DNA of 64,000 nt, from the NCBI GenBank assembly GCA_016745315.1, contig CP066886.1, positions 3,596,501 through 3,660,500 on the forward strand. The letters run 5' to 3'. A model generated the notes under the pieces. The model had not been told where the DNA came from. It worked only from the letters and a program-made list of their open reading frames with translations, and ran no database searches. Origin of the DNA: Arthrospira sp. PCC 9108. Lineage in GTDB: Bacteria > Cyanobacteriota > Cyanobacteriia > Cyanobacteriales > Microcoleaceae. Below are positions 1 through 9,829 of the stretch, piece after piece; positions within the stretch are counted from its first letter, which is position 1; every line of letters begins with the position of its first letter. The translations under genes and the position numbers were made by a program.

Positions 1-62
1 CAGCCTTCAATATCTCTGGTGGCTTGTTTAGCCACTTGCATAGATTGATTCATGTTATACAT
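1..62 (-). CDS. N-terminus of an unidentified protein, cut by the window edge
   Basis: An ATG at 62 on the minus strand is preceded by a strong ribosome-binding site (AGGAGGAG, about 8 bases upstream). It opens a frame of 20 codons, MYNMNQSMQVAKQATRDIEG, that runs off the left edge without a stop. The short hydrophilic, Gln-rich start is not enough to assign a family. The start is supported by the ribosome-binding site only. It is transcribed in the same direction as the TamB-like gene behind it, whose stop is about 80 bases upstream, so the two could be cotranscribed. Confidence 0.5.
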   Translation of the reverse strand, partial: MYNMNQSMQVAKQATRDIEG

Positions 63-144
63 AGATGACTCCTCCTGAAAAATTGTCGTGTTTCTGGTGA
101 TTAATTATTGCCATTAGCCAAATTCAGCCCTGTTAAAACCCCTA

Positions 145-1063
145 CTAAAATCGTGTTTCATACTCAAACCTCACCTCACTTTCATTGCCAAAATTCGTAG
201 CCCCCCGCAAAAGCAAGCGGTCATTAACCCGATAGTTGAGATTAAACTGGGTAGGCTGGTTCGCCGCCAGAACCCGACTCACCGACACCGACACATTATT
301 AGCAACATCCAAACCCACCTCTAGTCCCAAACCCAAAGCCGTCGAACCCGAACGTTCCTGGGACTGAGACACCCGCGCCGGATAAATGCGAAATTCAGTC
401 AACCCAGTAGCATCAATAACATTCTGTTGAATCTCATTAAACAGTCCCGCACTAGCAATATTTGCCAAAACTAAAGTCGTATCCCCCGTTACCCCTTCAA
501 TAGCACTACCTCCTAACAAAGCTAACAGTTGAATTTCCGATCGCGGTGGTGAACTGCGTAACTCCAGAATATCGTTAATTTCAGAAGCCGGACCCTGAGC
601 CAAAGCAGTTACCCTAATAGTGCGTACCGTACCAAATTGAGAAGCCCTAGGTACTTCCATAAGTTCCGTTTCAAAAGCAGAAGTTGAAGCCACAGCCGGA
701 GTCGTTTCCGATACCCTAGTCACCAGTCGCACATCTAAAATCGGGTCAAGTCCATTATCAGGAACAAAAGTAGCCCGTTGAGGATAACCCCGGTCTAACT
801 GAAATCGACTCGTGTACAAATTCACCGCACCTCCCGTCAATTCAATAGTTCCCTGGGGGCGAATACTCTCTAAACTATCTAAATCTCCATTAACTATAAT
901 TGTGCCGTGGGCGTTAAAATTCAGCACAGGCGCATCAAAAATAGGCGTAATAGAAGCCGATCGCACTTGAATATGTTCTCCCAAAGTCAACGTAAAATTA
1001 TTCAAGCTAACCTCTACAGGTCCAGTATTTAGCAGTTCTGGATTATCTCCGTTATCCGTAGCC
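145..1063 (-). CDS. TamB-like protein, C-terminal segment (third frame)
   Basis: This is the C-terminal DUF490/TamB domain of the gene that starts near 6301. It contains the conserved pattern of the family end, including LLALLGGSAI and a terminal beta-rich stretch ending RFEYETRF, which in this family sits near the outer membrane. The frame is open upstream of its first Met (1005) to about 1063. Translation there (NTGPVEVSLNNFTL) joins the preceding segment if one base is added to the GGGG run at 1064-1067. It has no plausible ribosome-binding site of its own, so it is a fragment of the larger gene and not an independent one. Confidence 0.75.
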
Positions 1064-1789
1064 GGGGTCGGTCTGCTTCCGGTAAAGTTACAGTCCCATC
1101 AAACAACACCACCTCACCACCAATTCCCGGTTTTAAAGCCGTCCCACCAATCACAATTTCTCCCGCCGCTGCTCCCTGATACAATAGGGCTAAATTTAAC
1201 TTTAAATTTTCCAGAACCATTTTTAAGGGCGAGTCAATATCTGGATCTTCCGGTTTCATCGGTTCAAAAATTGGCAATACCCCATCGATAAAAACCTTTC
1301 CCGTCCCAGTATCTCCGAATAATTCTCCTTCCATACCCTTAACCCGCAGGCGATTTCTCAGGAAAGTTGCTGTTCCCGATAAACCCGTAATCGAACTGTT
1401 ATTACTAGCGAGCCTCAACACCACATCTTCCAGCTTCAACACCCCATCAGGTTCGATCACAATATTCTCAATTGAACCATCATCAGCCTGTTCTAGCACT
1501 CCTCGCGCCCGCATTTGTACAAAACCCTGTCCCTCAACCCAAGTCACTTCTGGATTGAGTAAATTAATAATCTTGAATCCCTCATTCAGCATTTCCACCT
1601 CAGCGCTGACCAGATTACTTTCTGGTCTCACCTTAGCAAAGGGTAATCTAAAAGGTACTGATGCACGATATTCTATAGGATCTTGTTCCGTGACTAACAC
1701 CGTTCCACCTAGATTAAACCGGGCGTTATTATAGTTAAAACTACCCCGCGCCTCTTTCAGGGGTTCATCATTAAATAATCCTTCAAGTA
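1064..1789 (-). CDS. TamB-like protein, middle segment (second frame)
   Basis: Continuation of the TamB-like gene between two frame breaks. Coding sequence extends upstream of the first Met at 1700: the bases from 1789 to 1701 translate as EGLFNDEPLKEARGSFNYNN, matching the end of the preceding segment if one base is added at the CC of 1790-1791. The low-complexity beta pattern (LEDVVLRLASNNSSITG, GTATFLRNRLRVKG) is the repeated AsmA/TamB beta-taco style. The open frame actually runs on to a stop at 1029, beyond the break, ending in out-of-frame residues. Confidence 0.75.
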
Positions 1790-4700
1790 CCGTAAATTCC
1801 CCGATGCTTGGGGATTATCTAAACTCCCCGCGAACAAAGCCCGCAGGTTTAACTGTCCACTCAAAGCAATATTGGGAATGTCATAAAATTCTTCTATGGT
1901 TTCTAAGCGCAAATTCTTAACCCGCAACTGACCCGAAGGTATTTGCTCATCTAAATCTAGTTGTCCCTGAAATCCCACCAATGTCTCGCCGTAACGCACT
2001 CTCAACGGTAACATCCGGACTATATTATCCTCGAAACTTGCCTCTAATCCTAACTCATCAATTCTGTACTTACCCCATGTCCAGTCCTCACCATTTATGT
2101 CCGCAGTGGCGGTTAAATTGGCTGGGGAACCGCTGATTTTGATTTCAGCATCAAATTTGGCATTTACTTGGTCTAGGGGCGGAAATGGCGAAGCATTCTC
2201 CTTCTGTTTGATTTCCCATTGTGCCAATAGGGCGTTAATTTCTGCCCAACGCTGTAGCTGTTGGTTTAGGGTCGCTGTCTCAGATAATCCTACCGCCACG
2301 GTTTCTAGGTCCGCTGCAGTGCCGCGTTGGGGTTGTTGGAGACCGTTGGCGATATCACTTAACTCGAACCATTCTAAGGCGGTAAATATATCTTGTAGTC
2401 TACCTTGGTTAACCGTGATATTAGCTTGAAATTGGGGTTCTTCCTCGGAGTGGGGAACCTGCGCTATAATAGCGACTAGGTTGGCTTGTCCTGCTATTAA
2501 AACCTGGGTTTCTCCTAGGCGAAGTTCCCCGTCATTAAAGCTAAATTGACCACCGCTAAGGTTGAGTTGAGTAATGGTGAAGCTATCGGCTTCTATATGA
2601 CCTAAACTGGGGTTTTGGACGCTAATTTCACCAGTTGCGCCTATTTGATTAATGTCTAAACTGGCGATATTAGTAATATTTAATATGGCGGCTAAATCAC
2701 CTCCTAAATAACCATAACCTTCGGCTACTATGGGGTATATTCCTAATTCATCTATGGGGAAATCTTCTAGGGTAATTTGTAGGTTGTTTGGGCTGGGGGT
2801 GGTTCCTTTGGCGATCGCATTTCCTCGCTGTACTAAAAATGCAGTAGGTAAAAAGCGATCGTCTAATACTAACTCGATTTTGTCCTGTTGACCTGATAAG
2901 GCTAAGTTCACACCGCCGCCACCTAGTCCTACTCTTAAAGTTCCGGTCATTACTCGGTCAAAGCTGAGAGACCGCAGGGCAAAATTTTCTAACCTGACAT
3001 CACCCTGTAAATTTAACGCGGAAATCGCACCTTTTAACTGACCTTCAAAACTCACATTACCAGCCACAGGTGGCACTTCTCCCGGTAGTATTTCCGAGGG
3101 AAGGTTGGCTAACAAGGGTTCCACTAAAGGCGAGTTTAAATCAAAGTTAGATACCCGTAAATTTAGATCGACATTGGCTAAACTGGGAACTCCACTTCCA
3201 CTAAATTCCAGCTCCAATAAACCGTTAGCACCAAATTGGGGAGTTTCGGCCTGTTCAATGTTCACTTGTCCGTTGTTAAGTCTCGCTATGGCTTCAAAAG
3301 GTTGGCGAATTATTGGTAATTCGGTAAGTCTTAGTTTGCTGGTGGCTTCCAGGGTAGCAGGGTTAAATTCTGTCACTGAACCTCTAGCATTTAATTCCGT
3401 ATCTAACAAACCTCGTAATAACGGCATATTTTCGGCTTGGTTAAGTAATCCCGTCGGTCTGAGGGCGGTTTCGATTCCCGTGAGATTTTCTACTAATTGT
3501 GAAAAGCGATTTAAGGCAATGCGATCGCCTATTATATTCGCATTCCAGTTACCTCCTTCAGTCCTCCCAACCCCTTTGATTATCCCATCTCTCCCTAAGT
3601 TTAACTGTCCGTCTAAACTAATAGTTAGGGCTTCTGGGGTGATGCTGGCTAGGTTTCCACTAAACCGGGTTTCCCCTTGTAGTTGTGGGTTGTCTAGGTC
3701 TAAATTGCGAATTTCTGCCACTACATTCGCCGGTAAATTAGCTAAAGGTAATCCTAAGTTGATTAGGGGATTTAAAGGCAGATTATTACTGATGATCGTT
3801 CCCTCAAAGTCCCCCCCATCAATTTCGCCTCTGGCGGTGATTTCTCCACCTAATTGGGGAAGGTTAACTAATCCATTTACACTACCTTTAATCTGATTAA
3901 GATTATTCAGATTTCCCCCGGCTATCATCACTCCATTTAAGCTACTGTTTCTTAACTCTGGCGATCGCCTCAAGGTTTCCCTGGTTGCCGGTGGTAAATT
4001 CCCCAAATTGCTGGCTACATTTAACCAAGGATTCAATCGCACACTATTCGCCTCCAACTCCAAGTTAAACTCCCCATTTATCAGGCGAGTTTCTCGGAAA
4101 GATATCACCCCTCCCATATTCCCAAAATTGATATCACCGATAGCATTAGCTGTGATATTATTCGCTGATAAATTATTCAAGTCTGCCGCCACAACTCCTC
4201 TAGTTTGCACGGTTCCATTGCTGAAATCTAGGGTTTGCAGTTCGATAAGAGTTTCTGGCGGTAAGTTTATTAGGGGTAATCCGATATCTATAATTTGCGG
4301 TAGATTTAGGTCATTTCCTCTAAAATCTGCCCCCAATTGTCCACCTATTAAACTGAAATCACTGTTGATTTCTCCGTTAGCGATCGTTAGGTTAACATTA
4401 CCATTGGCGATGATGTCGTTTACGTTCAGTTTATCCAGTTGACCTGTGATGGTCGTGTCTAGGTTTAATTTATCTTGTCTCAGGTCAATTTGTCCGATAA
4501 TTAGCTGCAACTCTGGGGGTAAGTTGGCTAGAGGTAATCCTAATCTGACCAGAGGATCTAAGCCTAATTCATTCGCGTTCAGCGTGGCTATCCAATTATT
4601 ATTATCCGCTAGTTGCACATTCGCATTTACTCTCCCCTCTGCTATGGCTATATTCGCAGTTAACTGATTTTTGGTGATTTGACTAGATCCTAAGATCGGG

Positions 4701-6301
4701 AACGTTCCATTGGGGAGATTAAAGTTAATATCCGCTTGGGGGTGATCTAGGGAACCTGAAACTTTAGCCGTCGCGAACATATCCCCTAATTTAGTATTAT
4801 TCGGAAGTTCATATAGACTGGCGATCGCATCTAAATATAGACTATCAATATCTACCGTAAATTCTACTGTTGGCTGTAAAAGTGATTCTCCCTGTGATGC
4901 CGTCGTCAAAGTGGCGGCGCGAATTAACTCCGTCAGTCCCGTTAATTCAATACTACCATCACCGCTAATTTCTCCCCGGCTTATCGGTTTAATCCTTAAA
5001 TTGTTAATCGTCAGGCTTGGATCTGCTACTAAATTTAACTGCTGATCCAGTTCTGGATCGATAGCTATGTCTAGGGAAATTTCGCTAAAAATTACCCGAT
5101 CTATTTGCGTGTCTTCTGTGGTAGCGATCGCTATTTCTACCAGAGGCTGTTGTAGGCTTCCCGTTAAGTTAATATCAGCCGTAACTTCCCCCGCTACCTG
5201 AACAGGTAAAACTAGAGGTTCCCCTAATTCTTTATCCGCCGTTTCTAATAACGTCGCCAAACTCACAGGTAGCAAATTGGCTTGTAAATCGAATTCTGTT
5301 TGTAACCAGTCAAATTCTGCATTAGTTCTGATTTTGCCTTGGCTACTTAATCCTAAATCACCCCAAGCTATTTCTAGGGTCTCCACAGTCGCCTCCCTCT
5401 CCTGAAACCTGATATCAGCATTCGTGATAGTCACAGGTTCCGAAAGGGTTTCTAAGATGGCTTGTACTTCCCTAAGTTGCAGATTTCCCCAAATACCAGT
5501 CGGTTGAAAATTCGCCAATTTAACCCTTAATTGGGCATCCGCTTCTCCCTCCCCTAAAATTAAACCAGGGGTATTGACTAATAATCCTAATTGTGGTAGA
5601 TTAAGACCATTAGCTGTGATAGTGGTATCGAAATCTCCAGCAGATAGGCTGCCATCGGATCTAACCCGTATGTTTCCACCTGCCTGGAAATTACCTATAA
5701 GGTTGGTTCTGATGCGATCGTTACCGTCACTGATATCTAAAATCAGGCGATCGACATTAAGAGCGATCGCATCTTCTGTCACCTCAGCCGTCAGCAGAGT
5801 TTGAGGCATGAGTCTAACATTAGCATTCTCAATGACAATTGAGCCAATTTCCACATCCACAGGACTTTCATCCCCCGGCGCTATCTCAGTCCTAATCCAA
5901 TTTCCGAGTTCGTCTTGTTCAAGATAAACTTCCGGATTAATCACCCTGAGATTTAAGCCGACAGTTGGCGTTAATAGTGATATAATAGAGATGCTGGCTT
6001 CGATCGCTTCAACTGAGGCGGTATTGGGATCAGTATCTGTAGGAGGAATCACAGACCGTCCAAAACGAACACTAATAATCCCAAAGCGTTCAACAGGTCC
6101 GACTTCTACAGGTCTATCGAGAGTCCCCTCTAGGGCTGTAGCGATGGTAGAGGCTAAACGATAATGTAGAAACCAGCTTACACCACCAGCGATCGCCACA
6201 GAAGTAAGACCTAAGCCAACACTTCCCCAAATTAGCCAACGCCGCCAACGTTTGACCGAGGTTGGGTTGTCTTCTGGGTCTGGTAATGGGGTATTGATCA
6301 T
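1757..6301 (-). CDS. tamB: TamB-like (DUF490) envelope assembly/lipid-transfer protein, N-terminal part
   Basis: Very large protein related to bacterial TamB and plastid TIC236, which span the periplasm between inner and outer membranes and serve in outer-membrane protein assembly or lipid transport. The preferred start is the ATG at 6301 (MINTPLPDPEDN), with GGAG ten bases upstream; the frame is open further, to 6358. Residues about 20-45 form a single membrane anchor, followed by more than 1400 residues of repetitive AsmA-type beta strands with recurring LPLANLP and GLPLINLPPE motifs. The frame ends early at 1757. Adding one base at 1790 and one at 1064 restores a single ORF of about 2050 residues, the expected size for cyanobacterial TamB. 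Both repairs are in homopolymer runs, so a sequencing artefact is more likely than gene decay. Confidence 0.85.
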   Translation of the reverse strand: MINTPLPDPEDNPTSVKRWRRWLIWGSVGLGLTSVAIAGGVSWFLHYRLASTIATALEGTLDRPVEVGPVERFGIISVRFGRSVIPPTDTDPNTASVEAIEASISIISLLTPTVGLNLRVINPEVYLEQDELGNWIRTEIAPGDESPVDVEIGSIVIENANVRLMPQTLLTAEVTEDAIALNVDRLILDISDGNDRIRTNLIGNFQAGGNIRVRSDGSLSAGDFDTTITANGLNLPQLGLLVNTPGLILGEGEADAQLRVKLANFQPTGIWGNLQLREVQAILETLSEPVTITNADIRFQEREATVETLEIAWGDLGLSSQGKIRTNAEFDWLQTEFDLQANLLPVSLATLLETADKELGEPLVLPVQVAGEVTADINLTGSLQQPLVEIAIATTEDTQIDRVIFSEISLDIAIDPELDQQLNLVADPSLTINNLRIKPISRGEISGDGSIELTGLTELIRAATLTTASQGESLLQPTVEFTVDIDSLYLDAIASLYELPNNTKLGDMFATAKVSGSLDHPQADINFNLPNGTFPILGSSQITKNQLTANIAIAEGRVNANVQLADNNNWIATLNANELGLDPLVRLGLPLANLPPELQLIIGQIDLRQDKLNLDTTITGQLDKLNVNDIIANGNVNLTIANGEINSDFSLIGGQLGADFRGNDLNLPQIIDIGLPLINLPPETLIELQTLDFSNGTVQTRGVVAADLNNLSANNITANAIGDINFGNMGGVISFRETRLINGEFNLELEANSVRLNPWLNVASNLGNLPPATRETLRRSPELRNSSLNGVMIAGGNLNNLNQIKGSVNGLVNLPQLGGEITARGEIDGGDFEGTIISNNLPLNPLINLGLPLANLPANVVAEIRNLDLDNPQLQGETRFSGNLASITPEALTISLDGQLNLGRDGIIKGVGRTEGGNWNANIIGDRIALNRFSQLVENLTGIETALRPTGLLNQAENMPLLRGLLDTELNARGSVTEFNPATLEATSKLRLTELPIIRQPFEAIARLNNGQVNIEQAETPQFGANGLLELEFSGSGVPSLANVDLNLRVSNFDLNSPLVEPLLANLPSEILPGEVPPVAGNVSFEGQLKGAISALNLQGDVRLENFALRSLSFDRVMTGTLRVGLGGGGVNLALSGQQDKIELVLDDRFLPTAFLVQRGNAIAKGTTPSPNNLQITLEDFPIDELGIYPIVAEGYGYLGGDLAAILNITNIASLDINQIGATGEISVQNPSLGHIEADSFTITQLNLSGGQFSFNDGELRLGETQVLIAGQANLVAIIAQVPHSEEEPQFQANITVNQGRLQDIFTALEWFELSDIANGLQQPQRGTAADLETVAVGLSETATLNQQLQRWAEINALLAQWEIKQKENASPFPPLDQVNAKFDAEIKISGSPANLTATADINGEDWTWGKYRIDELGLEASFEDNIVRMLPLRVRYGETLVGFQGQLDLDEQIPSGQLRVKNLRLETIEEFYDIPNIALSGQLNLRALFAGSLDNPQASGNLRYLKDYLMMNP

Positions 6302-6544
6302 GTTTCTCAATCTCCGTGATTGAACGGAAGTCCTTATCCCGAAAGGGTAGCTTATCACAGCCTAACTCGAGTGTATAAATTTTCTGGCGGTTAGACCCTC
6401 GTTAACCCCACTCTCGGTCATAATTTCTCGTCCTACCCCCATAATTGCAACTTTTCCATAAATTCAAACAACACAAAAATATAAAAACTTTGTTAAATTT
6501 CCGTGCTTAGATAAATAATCAGAGGTAGCCGGAGTTACTTTTTC

Positions 6545-7432
6545 ATGAACGTCAGCCATCTTTTAAGACTTTACGAACAAGGCCAAACCGACTTTACAGG
6601 AGTCGATCTCAGTGGCGTAGACTTGACAGGGGTAATTCTCATAGGTGTTAACCTATCGAGAAGTAACCTCACAGGTGCTAACCTGACTCGCTCATTTTTA
6701 AGTCGTGTTAAGTTAAATGGTGCAAATTTACACCGTGCCAACCTGAGTTTTGCTAAAATGAACGAAGCCAAGCTGGTCGAAGCTGAGTTAACCAAAGCCA
6801 CTTTAAACGGTGCTTTTTTAGTCAAAGCCAAACTACCTGGTGTCCAACTCAGTGGCGCAAGTTTGGCCGGTACTAATTTGCGTGGCGCTAGTCTCCCTAA
6901 TTCTAACTTATGTGGTGCTAACCTGCAATTTGCTAATCTGCGGGGGGCTAATTTGACTGGCAGTGATTTGAGATATACTAATCTCAATGGTGTGCGACTC
7001 AGTGGCGCTAAGTTATTTGGAACCAGGCTCACTGATGTTAACTTGCAAAATGCTTATATGAATGGTGTTAATTTGAGTCGCCTAGATTTGAATGGTGTTA
7101 ACTTGAGTAACGCTAGGCTTTGTGGTTCTAATTTGACCGGAACTAACTTGATTAGGGCTAATCTCAGTTCTGCTAAACTCCTAGGTTCCCAGTTAGAAAA
7201 TGCCGATTTAAGAGGCGCTAATTTAGAAAATGCTTGCTTGAGTTATGCTGATCTGAATGGTTCTAAATTGTCGGGGGCTAATTTCCTAAATGCTGATTTG
7301 CGCGAGGCTAAATTACTGGGAGTCGAGGTAAAAGAGGCTAATTTCTGTGAGGCAATTTTACCATTGTCTTTTCGCTTATATCTAGATTTAGAACAGTTGT
7401 GCTGTTTAACACTTTCTCAGTCTCAAGTTTAG
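6545..7432 (+). CDS. Pentapeptide-repeat protein
   Basis: 295 residues made almost wholly of A(D/N)LXX-type pentapeptides (for example GANLTRSFLS, LRGANLTGSD), from residue 18 to about 275. The family folds as a right-handed quadrilateral beta-helix; the biochemical role of most cyanobacterial members is unknown. There is no signal peptide, so a cytoplasmic location is likely. The start ATG has GGAG about 12 bases upstream. cutA begins 20 bases after the stop on the same strand, suggesting cotranscription. The C-terminal 20 residues leave the repeat pattern and probably cap the helix. Confidence 0.9.
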   Translation: MNVSHLLRLYEQGQTDFTGVDLSGVDLTGVILIGVNLSRSNLTGANLTRSFLSRVKLNGANLHRANLSFAKMNEAKLVEAELTKATLNGAFLVKAKLPGVQLSGASLAGTNLRGASLPNSNLCGANLQFANLRGANLTGSDLRYTNLNGVRLSGAKLFGTRLTDVNLQNAYMNGVNLSRLDLNGVNLSNARLCGSNLTGTNLIRANLSSAKLLGSQLENADLRGANLENACLSYADLNGSKLSGANFLNADLREAKLLGVEVKEANFCEAILPLSFRLYLDLEQLCCLTLSQSQV

Positions 7433-7452
7433 ATGTTTGTGGTATAATTGAT

Positions 7453-7776
7453 ATGGTGGCTCAATATGGTATAGTATTAGTAACGGCAAGTTCCCGGACT
7501 GAAGCAGAGGCGATCGCCCATACTTTAGTCGAGGGAAAACTAGCCGCCTGTGTAGGTTTAATGCCCATCCATTCAGTTTACACCTGGAAAGGTGAGATCT
7601 GCTCATCCGATGAATGGCAATTAATTATTAAAACTGACCTGAATCAGTTTGACGCTTTGGCGGATAAGGTCGCCGAGGTTCATTCCTATGAAGTGCCGGA
7701 AATTATCGCCTTACCAATTGTCGCAGGTTCCCCCTCCTATTTAGAATGGATTTCACAACAAATAGACCCCACATGA
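7453..7776 (+). CDS. cutA: CutA1 divalent-ion tolerance protein
   Basis: 107 residues, the usual CutA1 length. The frame extends upstream to 7399, but the ATG at 7453 (MVAQYGIVLVTASS) gives the correct family N-terminus. Conserved family segments are visible: LVEGKLAACV, the YTWKGEI strand and the VHSYEVPEIIALPI block near the C-terminus. CutA1 forms a very stable ferredoxin-fold trimer, linked to copper/divalent metal tolerance, with its precise function debated. It lies 20 bases behind the pentapeptide gene. Confidence 0.93.
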   Translation: MVAQYGIVLVTASSRTEAEAIAHTLVEGKLAACVGLMPIHSVYTWKGEICSSDEWQLIIKTDLNQFDALADKVAEVHSYEVPEIIALPIVAGSPSYLEWISQQIDPT

Positions 7777-7777
7777 C

Positions 7778-7800
7778 AGGGGCGAAATATTTACGCCCCT
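7778..7800. terminator. Convergent intergenic hairpin
   Basis: AGGGGCG (7778-7784) and CGCCCCT (7794-7800) form a perfect 7-bp stem with a 9-base loop immediately after the cutA stop and before the converging Uma2 gene. There is no strong T-run, so a Rho-independent terminator is only one reading. The GCCCCTAC end resembles the dispersed motif seen near 23.4 and 59.9 kb. Confidence 0.45.
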
Positions 7801-7826
7801 ACCTAGTGGTTAAAAATTCCTCTAAA

Positions 7827-8641
7827 CTAATTGTCTAAAGGCTCAATACCAGCCTGTCGCAGTTGTTCCATGAAACGTTCAGCCCGTTGGCGTTCAGCAT
7901 CAGCCCGTTGGCTTTCAACTTCAGCCCGTTGACTTTCAGTTTCAGCCCGTTGGCTTTCAACTTCAGCCCGTTGACTTTCTGCTTCAGCCCGTTGGCGTTC
8001 TTGGGCGACCAATTCAATACCCCAAAGCAGCAACTCTCCGGCTTCATTCCACCAGCGCAACCAGTAACCGTTACGGTTTTCGCGGGTTCCTTCCCAAACC
8101 CCTAAAAACAGTTCCATGGGAGCGATCGCATATCGTCCATTATCTAGTGGTTCTTGTATTTGATAGAATCCCTGTTCATCAAGGCGATAAAGTTCTAACT
8201 TACCAGTTTTGGGGTCAAAAATCCCATAGTAAGGCACCTCTAACACCCGTTCATAAAAAAACCATTTTCCTGGCGGATAGGTAGGCTTAATCGAATATTC
8301 CCCCCGTCAGTATCACAGAGAAATTCCATAACTATAATCGGACGCGCCCCCTGCAACTCAGGAGTATAGCTGCGTTCAACCTGCGATCGCTCAACCCGAA
8401 TTTCTGGAATAAACGCCCAGTCCGGCGCTTTCACCACAATTTTACCGTTCAGGGTAGCACAGATCCCATAATTGGTCGGCGTGATACTCAATGGGCTCAG
8501 TTTACCAGCCACAGCTAAACTATCAGTCAACGCTACAGCTAAAGCCGGTTGATTAATATTGTCCACAGGATCGTCCGGTAGAATAAAATCATCGGGAAGT
8601 TTTTCCCAAGTAATCTCCAACTCAACAATCTGGAGAGCCAT
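7827..8641 (-). CDS. Uma2-family (DUF820) putative restriction-endonuclease-like protein, frameshifted
   Basis: Two overlapping frames form one Uma2-family protein, a PD-(D/E)XK-like family that is greatly expanded in cyanobacteria and of uncertain function. The first part (8641 downward, MALQIVELEITWEKLPDD) carries the family N-terminus and RPIIVMEFLCDTDGG. The second carries the diagnostic block YPPGKWFFYERVLEVPYYGI and a C-terminal coiled-coil tail built from about six heptads of the type QRAEVES. The frames join perfectly (DTDGG-EYSIKPTYPPGK) if the C6 run at 8300-8305 had seven bases, giving about 271 residues. The break is probably a sequencing undercall, though a real pseudogene cannot be excluded. 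Confidence 0.82.
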
Positions 8642-8809
8642 AATAAATTAGGGATGATTAACATTATTGTTATTATAGCGATCGCCCCCATCAAAAAATT
8701 CGCCGCCAAATGCTAGACATCAAGAGCCTTAACCACTAGGGTCAAAAACTCCGAATATCTAACTTTTGGCAGCGACTGTCAATCCCACTTAACTAAGGAT
8801 TAGATCCTA

Positions 8810-9574
8810 TTAGCGCTGACGGTAAGGAACCATGGTGTCAAAATTGATGCTACCAAGGGCAACCCGAGTTACTGTGTTGGCAGGACGAGAAACCTGCTTC
8901 GCCATAGCCAGGAAGTTGGCGGGATCGCCAGCTTTCGGTTGCTTCTCTTGGGGAACAAAGCGACGGACAGAAGTTTGCCAGATAACTTGGGGGAATCCCA
9001 ACTGGGTCCGGTGGTATTCATTGTACCGGGGAGTCTTCAGGTTAAAGGGTGTTTCGCCCACATTGCGCTGAGGCAGAACCCGACGACGTTGATAAGGAAC
9101 CGTATCATATCCGAAGTTATCCAGGTATTCGTCGCTATTGAGTAGTTCCTCAATGAAGCCCTTCGGTCCTTTGTTAGCAATCACAATTGACCAAGCGATT
9201 TTTTCCCGTTCGTTGTAAACATCACGACCGAGAATTCGCTGAACGCACATTTCCGCAAAGCGGTAGTTGCTGTTGGTTTGGTAGTTCCTCTCCAAGAAAG
9301 GAGCCGAAGTCGCTAACCCACCAATAAAGTCACGGACGGTGATCTGACCAAACTTGAGTTGGGACTCCAGGAAGGTTTGGCGATTGCTTTTGAGCATTTG
9401 ATGCTCACTAAAGATTTGCCGATAGGCCGCCCAGATCAGAGTGTCCCACTCAGAACCCGAAGGCATATTTTCAGCCGTATAAATTTGGGGCTGCTCATCA
9501 CCTGGAACTTCATATCCAGCAACACGAGTATTGAAACTCGTGGTAGTGTAGCTTAATAATGGAAGGGGCACCAT
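8810..9574 (-). CDS. cpcG: Phycobilisome rod-core linker polypeptide CpcG
   Basis: 254 residues with the typical CpcG N-terminus MVPLPLLSYTTTS. The Pfam linker domain (about residues 20-180) shows RQIFSEHQML, ITVRDFIGGLATS and the CVQRILGRDVYNERE block. CpcG attaches phycocyanin rods to the allophycocyanin core on the thylakoid surface. The ATG at 9574 has a strong AGGAG four bases upstream. The gene stands alone here, away from any cpcBA operon, as is common for cpcG. It lacks the C-terminal hydrophobic segment of the CpcL form, so it is the core-attached type. Confidence 0.95.
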   Translation of the reverse strand: MVPLPLLSYTTTSFNTRVAGYEVPGDEQPQIYTAENMPSGSEWDTLIWAAYRQIFSEHQMLKSNRQTFLESQLKFGQITVRDFIGGLATSAPFLERNYQTNSNYRFAEMCVQRILGRDVYNEREKIAWSIVIANKGPKGFIEELLNSDEYLDNFGYDTVPYQRRRVLPQRNVGETPFNLKTPRYNEYHRTQLGFPQVIWQTSVRRFVPQEKQPKAGDPANFLAMAKQVSRPANTVTRVALGSINFDTMVPYRQR

Positions 9575-9829
9575 TAATCTCCTTATTCTAAAACGTCAGC
9601 ATTGTTTATCAGTTATCGCCAATGAGCAATCCCAGGATGATTGGGATTTAGCATACTGGCATCAATATACCATGCTTACAGATTAGGGGATTGAGGCGAT
9701 CGCAGTCTAACTTTTATGAAGCTCTGCAATAATATGTAACATTTTAGCAATCTTCCCCCAAACACTAATAGAGCCACTACCACCTACCGCCTAGCTTCAA
9801 CCCTTTTTTTTTGGTAAACTTTTGTAAAT

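Noticed and set aside
2097..5804. Several plus-strand ORFs opposite tamB
   Set aside because: Antisense shadows of a long, compositionally biased gene.
6571..7032. 153-codon ORF opposite the pentapeptide gene
   Set aside because: Shadow of the repeat-coding strand; its own LAPRKL-like pattern is the reverse translation of the pentapeptides.
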